Program-made: the position numbers and the translations under genes
Assembly (NCBI GenBank): GCA_003551665.1
Contig: PUNE01000048.1
Location: 1-41,998 of the forward strand
Reading direction: 5' to 3'
DNA from: Halobacteroidaceae bacterium
GTDB lineage: Bacteria > Bacillota > Halanaerobiia > B1SED10-174
Length of the DNA stretch: 41,998 nucleotides
In this document: in pieces, positions 1-8,420 of the stretch
Layout of the letters: each line of letters begins with the position of its first letter
Position numbering within the stretch: position 1 is the first letter of the stretch
Notes under the pieces: generated by a model
The model's input: the letters and a program-made list of their open reading frames with translations, nothing else
The model's database searches: none
Told to the model about the DNA's origin: nothing

Positions 1-27
1 AAATCCCATCACTCACCCCATTTTTTT

Positions 28-113
28 GCGAAGGTGGTGGAATTGGCAGACACGCTAGACTTAGGATCTAGTGGGCATTGCCCTTGGGGGTTCGAGTCCC
101 CCCCTTCGCACCA
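28..113 (+). tRNA. tRNA-Leu (anticodon UAG)
   Basis: An 86-nt class II tRNA with a 7-bp acceptor stem (28-34 with 103-109), discriminator A110 and encoded CCA at 111-113. The anticodon stem CTAGA/TCTAG closes a CTTAGGA loop, giving anticodon UAG, which reads CUN leucine codons. A long variable arm and a normal TΨC arm are present. A hairpin with a T-run follows closely. Confidence 0.97.
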
Positions 114-121
114 GAATTTTT

Positions 122-153
122 CCCGCAGGACCGAATTGGTTTGCGGGTTTTTT
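122..153 (+). terminator. Intrinsic terminator of the tRNA-Leu transcript
   Basis: CCCGCA (122-127) pairs with TGCGGG (142-147), with an inner ACC/GGT stem, and six T residues follow at 148-153. It lies 9 nt after the tRNA CCA end. The rest of the interval up to 381 shows no convincing gene. Confidence 0.8.
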
Positions 154-381
154 GTTTTCTGGAGGTTTTTACGTGCTTCTTTGATTAATTACTATCCGGG
201 TGGCTTCTGGAAATGAAAGTTTGCTATTGGTCTTCTTCCTTTTTGTTGGGAGAGGGTGGGGGCCTTCGTTAGGAAATAAAATCAATGGCCGCAAAAAACA
301 AAAAAGTTTCCAGCAACAACAAGGTTTTTAGTGGACTTTTAATGAATCATATCAAGCAGGAAAGAAAAGGAGGTTAGACTC

Positions 382-3300
382 GTGGAGCAGGCAGAAAAAA
401 GACTGCAGCTATTGCTAAAAAAGATGCAGGATGGATATGCCCGGCACCGGATTATTTTCGATTCTAACCGCGAACCTGCCAAGTTTATCTTCCAGGAGGT
501 CAACCCGGTATTTGAAAAAATAACCCGCCTAAAAGCAGAAAAAATTATTGGTAAAGATGTAGAAGAAATTTTAATCAAAACGGGAAATTATCCCGGAGCC
601 CTCCTTGAAACCTATCGTCTTGTTGCTAAAGAAAGAGAAACAGTGATAACGGAATTTTTCTCTCACCGCCTGCAGCGGTACTACGAAGTGATTGTTTTCC
701 CAGAGGAAGAGGAGTTTCTATCCATAATTTTGCGGGATATTACGGATAAATACGAAAAAAAAGAGCGAACCAAAGAACTGGGAGGACTTTATAATTTTTC
801 CCTGCTATTAAGGGAAGAAGAAACAATGGAGAAAACCCTGGAAAAACTCCCGGGAATTTTACCTTCTGCCTTTCAATTTCCCCAGCTTGTTTCGGCCAGA
901 GTGCTCCATAATAATAAAAGTTTTTCCACCGAAAACTTTAAAAAATCTCCCTGGAAAATTTCTTCTGGATTCCGGGTGTTTGGAAAAGAAGCCGGGAAAA
1001 TTGAAGTTTATTATATGTCCCGGCCTGATTTGGACGGAGAACCCTTTTTTAAGGAAGAGAAACTAATGCTGGAAACAATTTCTGAGCACCTGGGCCGGTT
1101 TATTGAACAGATTAAGGCCAGGGAAGCTCTGCAGGAAAATGAGGAAAAGCTTTCTAAAACCCTGGATTCAATTGGGGACGGCGTTATTGTTACCGACACA
1201 GGAGGGGTAATAACCCGAATGAACCCCCAGGCAGAAAAACTAACGGGTTGGGCTGCCGAGGAGTCACAGGGGAGGCTTTTGGACGAAGTTTTCCGAATTT
1301 TTAATTCAAAAACTTCGGAACCGGTTCCCAATCCTGTTTTCCGAGTTCTTGAAACCGGACGGGTTCAGGGTTTGGCCAATGATACCACTATAGTTTCTCG
1401 CGACGGAAAAGAGAGGCAGATTGCCGATAGTGCGGCACCGATTAAGGACCTGGATAATAATATAATCGGGGTAATTATGGTGTTTTCCGATATCACTGAA
1501 GAATACAGGACCCGTGAAGCCCTTCGGAAAAATCAGGAACAGATGGATGCAATCCTTTCAAACTCTCCGGCAGTAATTTATTCCTACCGGGTAAAGGATA
1601 ATAGGCCGGTAATCAGTTACGTTAATGATAACGCAGTTAATGTGCTGGGTTTTTCTCCCGAGGAGTTTTTGCAGGATTCTGATCTCTGGTTCCAGCAGGT
1701 TCATCCTGAGGATAAAAGAATATTCAGCCAGCCTGTCTGGAAAAAAATGAAGAAAGGAAAACCATATTCTTTTGAATATCGGTTCAAACACAGGGAGGGG
1801 AACTACTTCTGGATCCTTGAAACCCAGAATAAAATTGAAGATGAGGATAATCTGGAAATTGTAAGTGTTTGCTGGGATATTACTGAAAGAAAACGTGCCG
1901 AGAGGCTAATCCAGGCTCGACTCAATCTCCTTACCTTTGCCCAGAATAATTCCGAGCAAAAAGTCCTGCAAAAAACACTTGATGAAGTTTGCTATATTTT
2001 AGATAGTCCCATCGGATTTTTCCACTTTGTCAGTTCCGATGAACAGGAACTCCAGTTAAAAGCCTGGTCCACAAAGACCCTGGGGTCTTTCTGTCAGCTT
2101 TCTAATAAAAGCAACATGGCCTATCGGGTTTCGGAAGCAGGTGTCTGGGTTGAATGTTTAAGAGAAAGAAAACCGGTAATCCATAATGATTATTCAACCC
2201 TGCCTAATAGAAAGGATTTGCCTTCGGGTCATCCCCAAATAATCAGGGAACTGGTGGTGCCGATTTTCAGGCAGGGAAAAATTGTGGCCATTATGGGAAT
2301 CGGGAACAAGCCCAGAGATTATTCTGATGAAGATATTCAGGTAGCCTCCTATTTTGCGGATATTGCCTGGAGCCTGGTGGAACAAAAGCAAAACGAGAGA
2401 AAAATTCACTACATAAGTTTCCACGATATTCTTACGGACCTTTACAACCGGGCTTTTCTGGAAGAAGAAATGAAACGATTAGATACGCAGCGACAGCTTC
2501 CCATCAGCATAATCATGCTTGATTTAAACGGGCTTAAACTGGTTAATGATACCTATGGCCATCAGGTGGGAGATGAGTTATTAAAAGGAGTTGCAGAAAT
2601 TCTGAAAAATTCCTGCAGGCAGGAGGATATCATTGCCCGCTGGGGAGGAGATGAATTTGTGATACTTCTTCCCAAAACAGGAAGGAAAAGTGCCGGGGAG
2701 GTGGGGAAAAGAATCCGTAGAAAATCCCGGGAGAAGAAAGTCCGTGACATCCCCGTTTCTATTGCCCTTGGAGTTGCTGCAAAAGAGAATTTAAATAAAA
2801 CCCTGGCTGATACCCTAAAAGAAGCAGAAGATTACATGTATAAACAAAAGCTTTCCGAGAGCAGGAGCACAAGGAGCGCGGTTCTGAATGCTCTTTTAAA
2901 AACCCTTGCTACCAAGAGTTATGAAACGGAAGAACATACCCGCAGGATGCAAAAAATAGCTCTAAAAATTGGAGAAAAACTGGGGTTACCTGAATCGGAA
3001 ATGAGCAGGCTAACCCTGTTGATTACCCTGCATGATATTGGAAAAATCAACCTGTCGGAGGAACTCTTAACGAAAAAAGGTTCTCTGACGGAAAAAGAGT
3101 GGGCTCAAATGAAAAAACATCCCGAAACAGGTTACCGGATTGCCCGGGCTACAGAGGAATTTTCTCACGTTGCAGAGGACATTCTGGCTCACCATGAACA
3201 CTGGGATGGTTCCGGCTATCCCCGGGGTTTGAAAGGGGAAAAAATCCCCCTTCTGGCAAGAATCACTTCTATTGCCGATGCCTTTGAAATTATGGCTAAT

Positions 3301-3453
3301 GGGAGACCATATAAAAAAGCTCTATCAAAAAAAGAAATTATTGAAGAATTCCAGAGATGCTCCGGGAAACAATTTGATCCGGAATTAGTGGGAATTTTTC
3401 TTTCAAGTATCGAGGAAATGTTCTGGGACGAGAATAATGGAGGGAGCATTTAA
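382..3453 (+). CDS. PAS/GAF sensor with GGDEF and HD-GYP domains (c-di-GMP synthesis and breakdown)
   Basis: 1023 residues from a GTG start, with AAGGAGGT seven bases upstream. No signal peptide or membrane segment is evident, so it is probably a cytosolic sensor. Three PAS-like modules (about residues 10-125, 255-375 and 385-505) precede a GAF module (about 515-675). A complete GGDEF diguanylate cyclase domain follows with active site GGDEF at 755-759. The inhibitory RxxD site is intact (RQED, 746-749) exactly five residues before it. The C-terminus is an HD-GYP phosphodiesterase with H884-D885 (HDIGK) and GYP at 945-947 inside DGSGYP. Both catalytic halves look intact, so the protein may make and break c-di-GMP depending on its PAS/GAF inputs. 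It stands alone between a tRNA terminator and an unrelated gene. Ligands are unknown. Confidence 0.93.
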   Translation: MEQAEKRLQLLLKKMQDGYARHRIIFDSNREPAKFIFQEVNPVFEKITRLKAEKIIGKDVEEILIKTGNYPGALLETYRLVAKERETVITEFFSHRLQRYYEVIVFPEEEEFLSIILRDITDKYEKKERTKELGGLYNFSLLLREEETMEKTLEKLPGILPSAFQFPQLVSARVLHNNKSFSTENFKKSPWKISSGFRVFGKEAGKIEVYYMSRPDLDGEPFFKEEKLMLETISEHLGRFIEQIKAREALQENEEKLSKTLDSIGDGVIVTDTGGVITRMNPQAEKLTGWAAEESQGRLLDEVFRIFNSKTSEPVPNPVFRVLETGRVQGLANDTTIVSRDGKERQIADSAAPIKDLDNNIIGVIMVFSDITEEYRTREALRKNQEQMDAILSNSPAVIYSYRVKDNRPVISYVNDNAVNVLGFSPEEFLQDSDLWFQQVHPEDKRIFSQPVWKKMKKGKPYSFEYRFKHREGNYFWILETQNKIEDEDNLEIVSVCWDITERKRAERLIQARLNLLTFAQNNSEQKVLQKTLDEVCYILDSPIGFFHFVSSDEQELQLKAWSTKTLGSFCQLSNKSNMAYRVSEAGVWVECLRERKPVIHNDYSTLPNRKDLPSGHPQIIRELVVPIFRQGKIVAIMGIGNKPRDYSDEDIQVASYFADIAWSLVEQKQNERKIHYISFHDILTDLYNRAFLEEEMKRLDTQRQLPISIIMLDLNGLKLVNDTYGHQVGDELLKGVAEILKNSCRQEDIIARWGGDEFVILLPKTGRKSAGEVGKRIRRKSREKKVRDIPVSIALGVAAKENLNKTLADTLKEAEDYMYKQKLSESRSTRSAVLNALLKTLATKSYETEEHTRRMQKIALKIGEKLGLPESEMSRLTLLITLHDIGKINLSEELLTKKGSLTEKEWAQMKKHPETGYRIARATEEFSHVAEDILAHHEHWDGSGYPRGLKGEKIPLLARITSIADAFEIMANGRPYKKALSKKEIIEEFQRCSGKQFDPELVGIFLSSIEEMFWDENNGGSI

Positions 3454-3627
3454 AAGTCCATTTTTTTTGCTCCCAACCGTTTAAAACAAACGACAATTAA
3501 TTAAAAAGTTATCTTTTTTTTGTCCTGCTAATAAAACCAATGTCTGTGCAAGACAGGAAGGGTTGGACAGGCTTATCCTGAAAAATGGGATATAATAAGT
3601 TGTATTGAAGAATCCAGGGGGTGTGTT

Positions 3628-4827
3628 ATGCGCCTGGAACAGTTTTTCGATCTGGAAAATTGCCAGTTCTGCGGAAATTGCCTCTCCCAATGTCCCTATA
3701 TCTCCATGGAACGGAAAACTGCAGAAAAGGAAATAAAAAATCTGGTGGAAAATGGTATAACAGAGCATGTACTCCAGAAATGCAGGAGTTGTTTTGCCTG
3801 CAATTTTTTCTGTCCCCGGTCCTGCTCTCCTTATGGCCTCATTTTGTTTCGCTGGCATCAGAGAATTAATGCCAGAGGAGGACTACCAGCGAGAATCAGC
3901 TATTTCATGCCCACTGCTTTTCCCAATTTCCGGACTGACCTGATTAATGCACTGGACCCTGAAGAAAAAAATCTGGTAAAAAAGTGGGAGAAAGCAGAAC
4001 CAGCCGGAGATCTTGTTCTTTTTCCAGGGTGCAATGCGTTAGTTTTACCCCACATTTTAACCGGGAATTTTCTCGAAGGGATAACAATATCGGGCAGCTG
4101 GAAACTGTGCTGCGGTGAAATGTATTATCGGATGGGTTATTTCCAGGCTGTTAAGGATACTGCCCGCAGGTTGACGGAATATTTTCACAACAAAAAAATT
4201 GGTTGCATGTTGTTCGCTTGTCCCGCCTGTTACAATATGTTTTCCAGTGTTCTTCCCGAGGAGTTCGGAGCAGAGTTTCCCTTTGAAAAAAAATTACTCT
4301 CAGAGTATTTTCTGGAAAAGGTAAATGTAAAAAGACCTGTAGAGAAACAGATTTACCTCCACGATTCCTGTCACGGGAGGATTATTGGGAAAAAGGCCAC
4401 TCAAACCAGCCGAGAGTTATTAAAAAAGCTGGGATTGGAAGTTCTGGAAGCGGTAGATGGAAAAGGAGAAGGCTCTTACTACTGTTGTGGGGCAGCGGCA
4501 GGGGCAAACCGCTTCAACCCAATTGATATTTTGATCACTGCTGGAAAAGCAGTGGAAAAGGTACGAAAAACTGGATGCCAGGAAATTGGAGTTTATTGCG
4601 GGGGCTGTCAACTTGTTTTTGGGGTCTACGGTTTTATTCGCCCGGCCTCAGTCAAAGCTATCCATCTTTTTGAATATTACCGGGAAGCTCACGGTGAAAA
4701 AACCTACCGTCCTGCACCCAAACGGGCAGGGGGCCTGGTCAAAAACGCAATAAAAAAAGTTTTTCCCGGTTATTTTTCCAACAGGCAATTTAAAGTGGAT
4801 GCTCAGGGGAAAAGGGAATGGAAATGA
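3628..4827 (+). CDS. HdrD/GlcF-like iron-sulfur oxidoreductase
   Basis: 399 residues. The N-terminus carries two [4Fe-4S] ferredoxin motifs: CQFCGNCLSQCP near residues 14-25 and a second set CxxCxxCxxxC beginning at CRSCFAC near 52. Two cysteine-rich CCG-type domains follow, marked by KLCCGE, FACPAC, HDSCHG, YYCCGAAAG and CGGCQ. This architecture is known from the electron-transferring subunits GlcF, LutA/LldE and heterodisulfide reductase HdrD. No FAD or lactate/glycolate dehydrogenase partner is adjacent, so the electron donor and substrate cannot be named. The ATG start follows a G-rich ribosome site at about 3615-3622. A TATAAT at 3591 lacks a well-spaced -35. The last 30 residues are basic and outside the conserved fold. 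Confidence 0.85.
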   Translation: MRLEQFFDLENCQFCGNCLSQCPYISMERKTAEKEIKNLVENGITEHVLQKCRSCFACNFFCPRSCSPYGLILFRWHQRINARGGLPARISYFMPTAFPNFRTDLINALDPEEKNLVKKWEKAEPAGDLVLFPGCNALVLPHILTGNFLEGITISGSWKLCCGEMYYRMGYFQAVKDTARRLTEYFHNKKIGCMLFACPACYNMFSSVLPEEFGAEFPFEKKLLSEYFLEKVNVKRPVEKQIYLHDSCHGRIIGKKATQTSRELLKKLGLEVLEAVDGKGEGSYYCCGAAAGANRFNPIDILITAGKAVEKVRKTGCQEIGVYCGGCQLVFGVYGFIRPASVKAIHLFEYYREAHGEKTYRPAPKRAGGLVKNAIKKVFPGYFSNRQFKVDAQGKREWK

Positions 4828-5019
4828 AATGAAAAAATTGGGCTTGAGGATTATGATGGTTTCCCCTGGTTTTAATTTCACGAAGATGGAACCAAAAGGG
4901 GGCAACATCGCTCTTTTTTTTCTTGCAGGAGGGTGTTATAGTTAAAAGGACCAGGGTTTTGGATCTGCTTAAAAAGGTAAAAAACTGGAGTTGTTGAATT
5001 AGTTAAGGGGTGAACTGCT

Positions 5020-6357
5020 TTGGCTGGATATATTTTAATTAATCTGGGTTGTCCCAAGAATGAAGTGGATGGCCAGTACATGGAAACCATTCTTAGGGAA
5101 GAAGGTTTTTACCCGGCTCAGGGAGAAGAAAATAGTGACATTGTTATTATAAACACCTGTGGTTTTATTGTTCCTGCCCAGGAAGAATCCATTAATACTA
5201 TTCTGGATGCAGCCAGGTTAAAAGAAAAAAAGGATTTAAAATTGATCGTGGTGGGGTGTTTAAGCCAGAGATTTGGGGAAGAACTGGCCCGGGATCTCCC
5301 CGAGGTTGATGTTTTCCTTGGGGTAGGTATTGAAGATGAATTCAGGCAACTGCTGGAAAAAATAAAGCTTGGAAAACCGACTGAAAGAAGAATTTCTCAT
5401 TCTCCGCCTTTTTCCAGGGGAGATTATTCCCTGACCCATCGGCAGGTTAAAGGCCCATCTGCCTACCTGAAAATTGCCGAGGGATGTAATAATCTTTGTT
5501 CGTACTGTGCCATTCCTTCGATTCGGGGATCTTTCAGCAGTCGAAAATTGGAAGACCTGGAAAGGGAAGCCATTTCTCTCGCTGAACAGGGGGTAGTTGA
5601 ACTGGTCCTGGTTGCCCAGGATACCACCCGTTATGGTATTGATCTTTACGGGGAAGGGCGCCTGATAGAACTCCTAAAGATTTTAACCAAAATTGAGGGG
5701 ATTTACTGGATCCGCCTGATGTACCTGCAACCAGGGGGGATAACCGATGAACTCCTTGATTTTATTGCAGGTGAAGAAAAGGTCCTTTCCTACCTGGAAA
5801 TTCCCCTTCAACATGTCTCTCCCAGAATATTAAAAGCAATGAACCGGGAGGGGGAGGAAGACTGGGTAAGGGAGCTAATCAGGAAAATCCGGGCAAAAAT
5901 TCCAGGAGTTTTTTTAAGAACCACTCTTATGGTCGGATTTCCGGGTGAAGACAGGGAAGATTACCTGGCCTTAAAAGAATTCATTGAAGAAATAAGATTT
6001 GAACGCCTTGGCCTTTTCAAGTTTTCCCGGGAACAGGGTACTCCTGCTGCAAAACTTGGGGGCCAGGTTCCGGAAAGAATTAAAGAGGAAAGATATCAAG
6101 AACTGGAAGGAATTCAGAAACAAATTGCCCTGGAGCACAACCAAGAACTGGTTGGGAAGGTTTTTGATGTTCTGGTAGAAGAAATTGCCCGGGATCATGC
6201 CCTGGGGAGAACAAAAATGGATGCTCCGGAAATCGATAACCTGGTAATCATAGAGGGAGAGGGAAACTTACAGGTTGGCGGGATTTATCCTGTCCGGATC
6301 AACATGGCCCTGGAGTATGAACTGGTGGGGGAGATTTGCAATGAATTTGCCCAATAA
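5020..6357 (+). CDS. rimO: Ribosomal protein S12 methylthiotransferase RimO
   Basis: 445 residues from a TTG start, with AAGGGGTGA upstream. RimO is a radical-SAM enzyme that adds a methylthio group to a conserved aspartate of ribosomal protein S12. The N-terminal MTTase domain carries its three cluster cysteines (NLGCPKNEVD, INTCGF, VVGCLSQR). The radical-SAM site CxxxCxxC is at C156, C160 and C163 (CNNLCSYC). A C-terminal TRAM domain closes the protein. The NLGCPKNxVD signature separates RimO from the related tRNA enzyme MiaB. It overlaps pgsA by 17 nt, a common Bacillota arrangement, and the two are probably co-translated. Confidence 0.97.
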   Translation: MAGYILINLGCPKNEVDGQYMETILREEGFYPAQGEENSDIVIINTCGFIVPAQEESINTILDAARLKEKKDLKLIVVGCLSQRFGEELARDLPEVDVFLGVGIEDEFRQLLEKIKLGKPTERRISHSPPFSRGDYSLTHRQVKGPSAYLKIAEGCNNLCSYCAIPSIRGSFSSRKLEDLEREAISLAEQGVVELVLVAQDTTRYGIDLYGEGRLIELLKILTKIEGIYWIRLMYLQPGGITDELLDFIAGEEKVLSYLEIPLQHVSPRILKAMNREGEEDWVRELIRKIRAKIPGVFLRTTLMVGFPGEDREDYLALKEFIEEIRFERLGLFKFSREQGTPAAKLGGQVPERIKEERYQELEGIQKQIALEHNQELVGKVFDVLVEEIARDHALGRTKMDAPEIDNLVIIEGEGNLQVGGIYPVRINMALEYELVGEICNEFAQ

Positions 6358-6901
6358 ATTAACAATGCTTAGGATAATCCTGATCCCAATAATGATGGGT
6401 TTTTTGTTGATCCAGTTCCGGGGAGAATATGGGTATTATGCCCAATTTTTTGCCCTGGGGATTTTTATTCTGGCCGCAATAACTGATGGCCTGGATGGAT
6501 ATATTGCCAGACGGCAGGGTGAGATTACCAAGTTTGGGAAATTAATTGATCCCCTTGCTGATAAACTTTTGATATCCGCTGCCCTAATTGCTTTTGTTGA
6601 TATGGGAAGAATTTCGGCCTGGCCGGTGCTTTTGATTATTGGGCGAGAATTTGCGGTAATGGGTTTGCGGGTCCTTGCTGCCGCGGAAGGGACCATTATT
6701 TCCGCAAGCAAACTGGGAAAGGCCAAAACAATCCTGCAGATTACTGCAATTATTTCCGTAATGATCCATCCCCAGATTATTAGTTTTCCTTTCCAGATCC
6801 ATCAAATTTTAATCTGGCTGGCTGTGGGGATAACAATATATTCGGGTTATGATTATTTCCGAAAAGGGCAAAAGGTTCTCCATGAGGAAACAACAGATTA
6901 G
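6341..6901 (+). CDS. pgsA: CDP-diacylglycerol--glycerol-3-phosphate 3-phosphatidyltransferase
   Basis: 186 residues. It makes phosphatidylglycerol phosphate in the cytoplasmic membrane, the committed step to phosphatidylglycerol and cardiolipin. The CDP-alcohol phosphotransferase motif DGx2ARx8Gx3Dx3D is complete, running from D52 to D74, and several hydrophobic helices surround it. I chose ATG 6341 because it yields the usual MNLPNKLTMLRI start and follows GGTGGGGGA; an in-frame upstream start at 6275 would only extend into rimO coding sequence. A terminator follows at 6921. Confidence 0.96.
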   Translation: MNLPNKLTMLRIILIPIMMGFLLIQFRGEYGYYAQFFALGIFILAAITDGLDGYIARRQGEITKFGKLIDPLADKLLISAALIAFVDMGRISAWPVLLIIGREFAVMGLRVLAAAEGTIISASKLGKAKTILQITAIISVMIHPQIISFPFQIHQILIWLAVGITIYSGYDYFRKGQKVLHEETTD

Positions 6902-6920
6902 AGAAAAATATATTTGAAAG

Positions 6921-6944
6921 CAACCCAATCATCGGGTTGTTTTT
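6921..6944 (+). terminator. Intrinsic terminator after pgsA
   Basis: CAACCC (6921-6926) pairs with GGGTTG (6934-6939) over a 7-nt loop and is followed by TTTTT. It lies 19 nt after the pgsA stop and ends the rimO-pgsA transcript. Confidence 0.8.
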
Positions 6945-7228
6945 ATGTGGAGAGAACCTTTTATTTAACTGGCTTTATAACATTTTTTTGAAGGAATGAA
7001 AGGGGAAAACAGGGGAAAGGTTTTTGACCCCTGAAGAAGAAATAAATAATTAGGGAAGGGGAATAACAAAAAGTTTGCACTCAAGGTTCGTGCTTAATTA
7101 CGGGTTTTTTAAGGGTACCTTTGATGTTTTAAGCCCAGGCAGGTGGTTTAATACTTTTCCTTTTGGACCTAAACTGCCTGAAAGCAATATGATTTTTTGG
7201 AGACAGGAATATTTTGAGGAGGGAGACA
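6945..7228 (+). other. Gene-free leader upstream of the methionine gamma-lyase gene
   Basis: About 280 nt without a credible gene. It holds two inverted repeats: CAGGGG/CCCCTG (7010-7015 and 7028-7033), and CAGGCAG/CTGCCTG (7136-7142 and 7174-7180) with inner TTTA/TAAA complementarity. Neither is directly followed by a T-run. I looked for T-box and SAM-I riboswitch signatures and did not see them. No confident promoter was found; TTGCAC at 7075-7080 is a possible -35 without a good -10. Confidence 0.4.
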
Positions 7229-8410
7229 ATGAAGAAATTAGGAATTAACACAAGGCTGGTTCATTCGGGAGAAAAGCCCTGCCCGGTGACCGGTTCACTA
7301 CGCATGCCTATCTATCAAACATCCACTTTTGTTTTTGAAAATGTTGAACAGGGGGCCCGCAGGTTTTCCGGGGAAGAAGAAGGATATATCTATACCCGGC
7401 TGGGCAATCCAACACAGAATGCCCTGGAGGTGAAAATGGCTGACCTGGAGGGAGGAGAAGCAGCAATTGCCACAGCTTCAGGCATGGCTGCAGTTACAAG
7501 TGCCACCATGGGATTTTTGCAGCAGGGAGACCATGTGGTTTCCTCAGAAGCGGTATATGGGTGCACCCACTCCCTGTTTAAAGAACTTTTTCCTCGCTGG
7601 GGAATAAAAGTAACATTTGTTGATTCATCCAATCCTGAAGAAATTGAAGCCGCAATCAGGCCGGAAACCAAATTACTGTATCTGGAATCCCCGGCTAACC
7701 CAACCATGGTAATTGTAGACCTGGAAAAGGCAGTTGAAATTGCCCGCAGGCACAAGTTAAAAACCATCTTTGATAATACTTTTATGACTCCCTATTATCA
7801 GAGACCCCTGGAGTGGGGAATTGATATTGTAATTCACAGTGCCACCAAATATATTGGTGGGCACGGGGATGTTGTAGCTGGGATTATTGTAGGGAATGAA
7901 GAGGATATAAACCACATTAGGGCAACAACCCTAAAGGATTTCGGGGGAATTATCAGCCCCTTTAATGCCTGGTTGCTTTTGCGGGGTTTGAAAACACTGG
8001 GGTTGCGCATGGAGAGGATTAATTCCAACTGCCAGGAGGTTGCTCGCTTTTTGCACGACCACCCCAAGGTAGAAAAAATTTATTATTCTGGTTTAGCTGA
8101 CCATCCCCAGCATCAGCTTGCTAAAAACCAGATGTCAGGGTTCGGAGGAATGCTCAGTTTTGAACTCAAGGGTGGTTTTTCAGCAGGAAAACAATTAATG
8201 GAGGCAGTCCAGCTCTGTTCACTTGCAGTGAGCCTGGGGGATGTTGATACCTTAATCCAGCATCCGGCTTCTATGACTCATTCTGTTCTTGACGAAAAAG
8301 ACCAGATTGAAGCTGGAATTACCCCCGGACTGGTCAGGCTTTCAGTGGGGATTGAAGATGTTCAGGACATTATTTCTGATCTAGAATGCGGCCTGGACCG
8401 CTTAGAATAG
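7229..8410 (+). CDS. Methionine gamma-lyase-like PLP enzyme (Cys/Met metabolism family)
   Basis: 393 residues. This fold-type I PLP family cleaves sulfur amino acids; methionine gamma-lyase gives methanethiol, ammonia and 2-oxobutyrate. The PLP lysine is K207 in SATKYIGGHGD. C112 in VYGCTHSLF lies where methionine gamma-lyases carry their characteristic active-site cysteine, and HPASMTHS near the C-terminus is also typical. Cystathionine gamma-lyase or O-acetylhomoserine sulfhydrylase activity remains possible. Start ATG 7229 follows AGGAGGG by five bases; a TTG five codons upstream is too close to that site. cinA begins 10 nt after the stop. Confidence 0.88.
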   Translation: MKKLGINTRLVHSGEKPCPVTGSLRMPIYQTSTFVFENVEQGARRFSGEEEGYIYTRLGNPTQNALEVKMADLEGGEAAIATASGMAAVTSATMGFLQQGDHVVSSEAVYGCTHSLFKELFPRWGIKVTFVDSSNPEEIEAAIRPETKLLYLESPANPTMVIVDLEKAVEIARRHKLKTIFDNTFMTPYYQRPLEWGIDIVIHSATKYIGGHGDVVAGIIVGNEEDINHIRATTLKDFGGIISPFNAWLLLRGLKTLGLRMERINSNCQEVARFLHDHPKVEKIYYSGLADHPQHQLAKNQMSGFGGMLSFELKGGFSAGKQLMEAVQLCSLAVSLGDVDTLIQHPASMTHSVLDEKDQIEAGITPGLVRLSVGIEDVQDIISDLECGLDRLE

Positions 8411-8420
8411 GCGTGATTTT

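Noticed and set aside
159-381. c-di-GMP riboswitch upstream of the GGDEF/HD-GYP gene
   Set aside because: No GEMM-type conserved core is visible in the interval.
3563-3596. Promoter before the Fe-S gene (TTGGAC ... TATAAT)
   Set aside because: The spacer is 22 bp, too long for sigma-A; only the -10-like TATAAT stands alone.
4829-4945. 38-codon ORF between the Fe-S gene and rimO
   Set aside because: The ribosome site is poor, the composition is unremarkable and no family pattern is visible; it probably arises by chance in the intergenic stretch.
6945-7228. T-box or SAM riboswitch before the methionine gamma-lyase gene
   Set aside because: The T-box GGGTGGNACC signature and SAM-I core were not found, and no terminator lies in the leader next to the gene.
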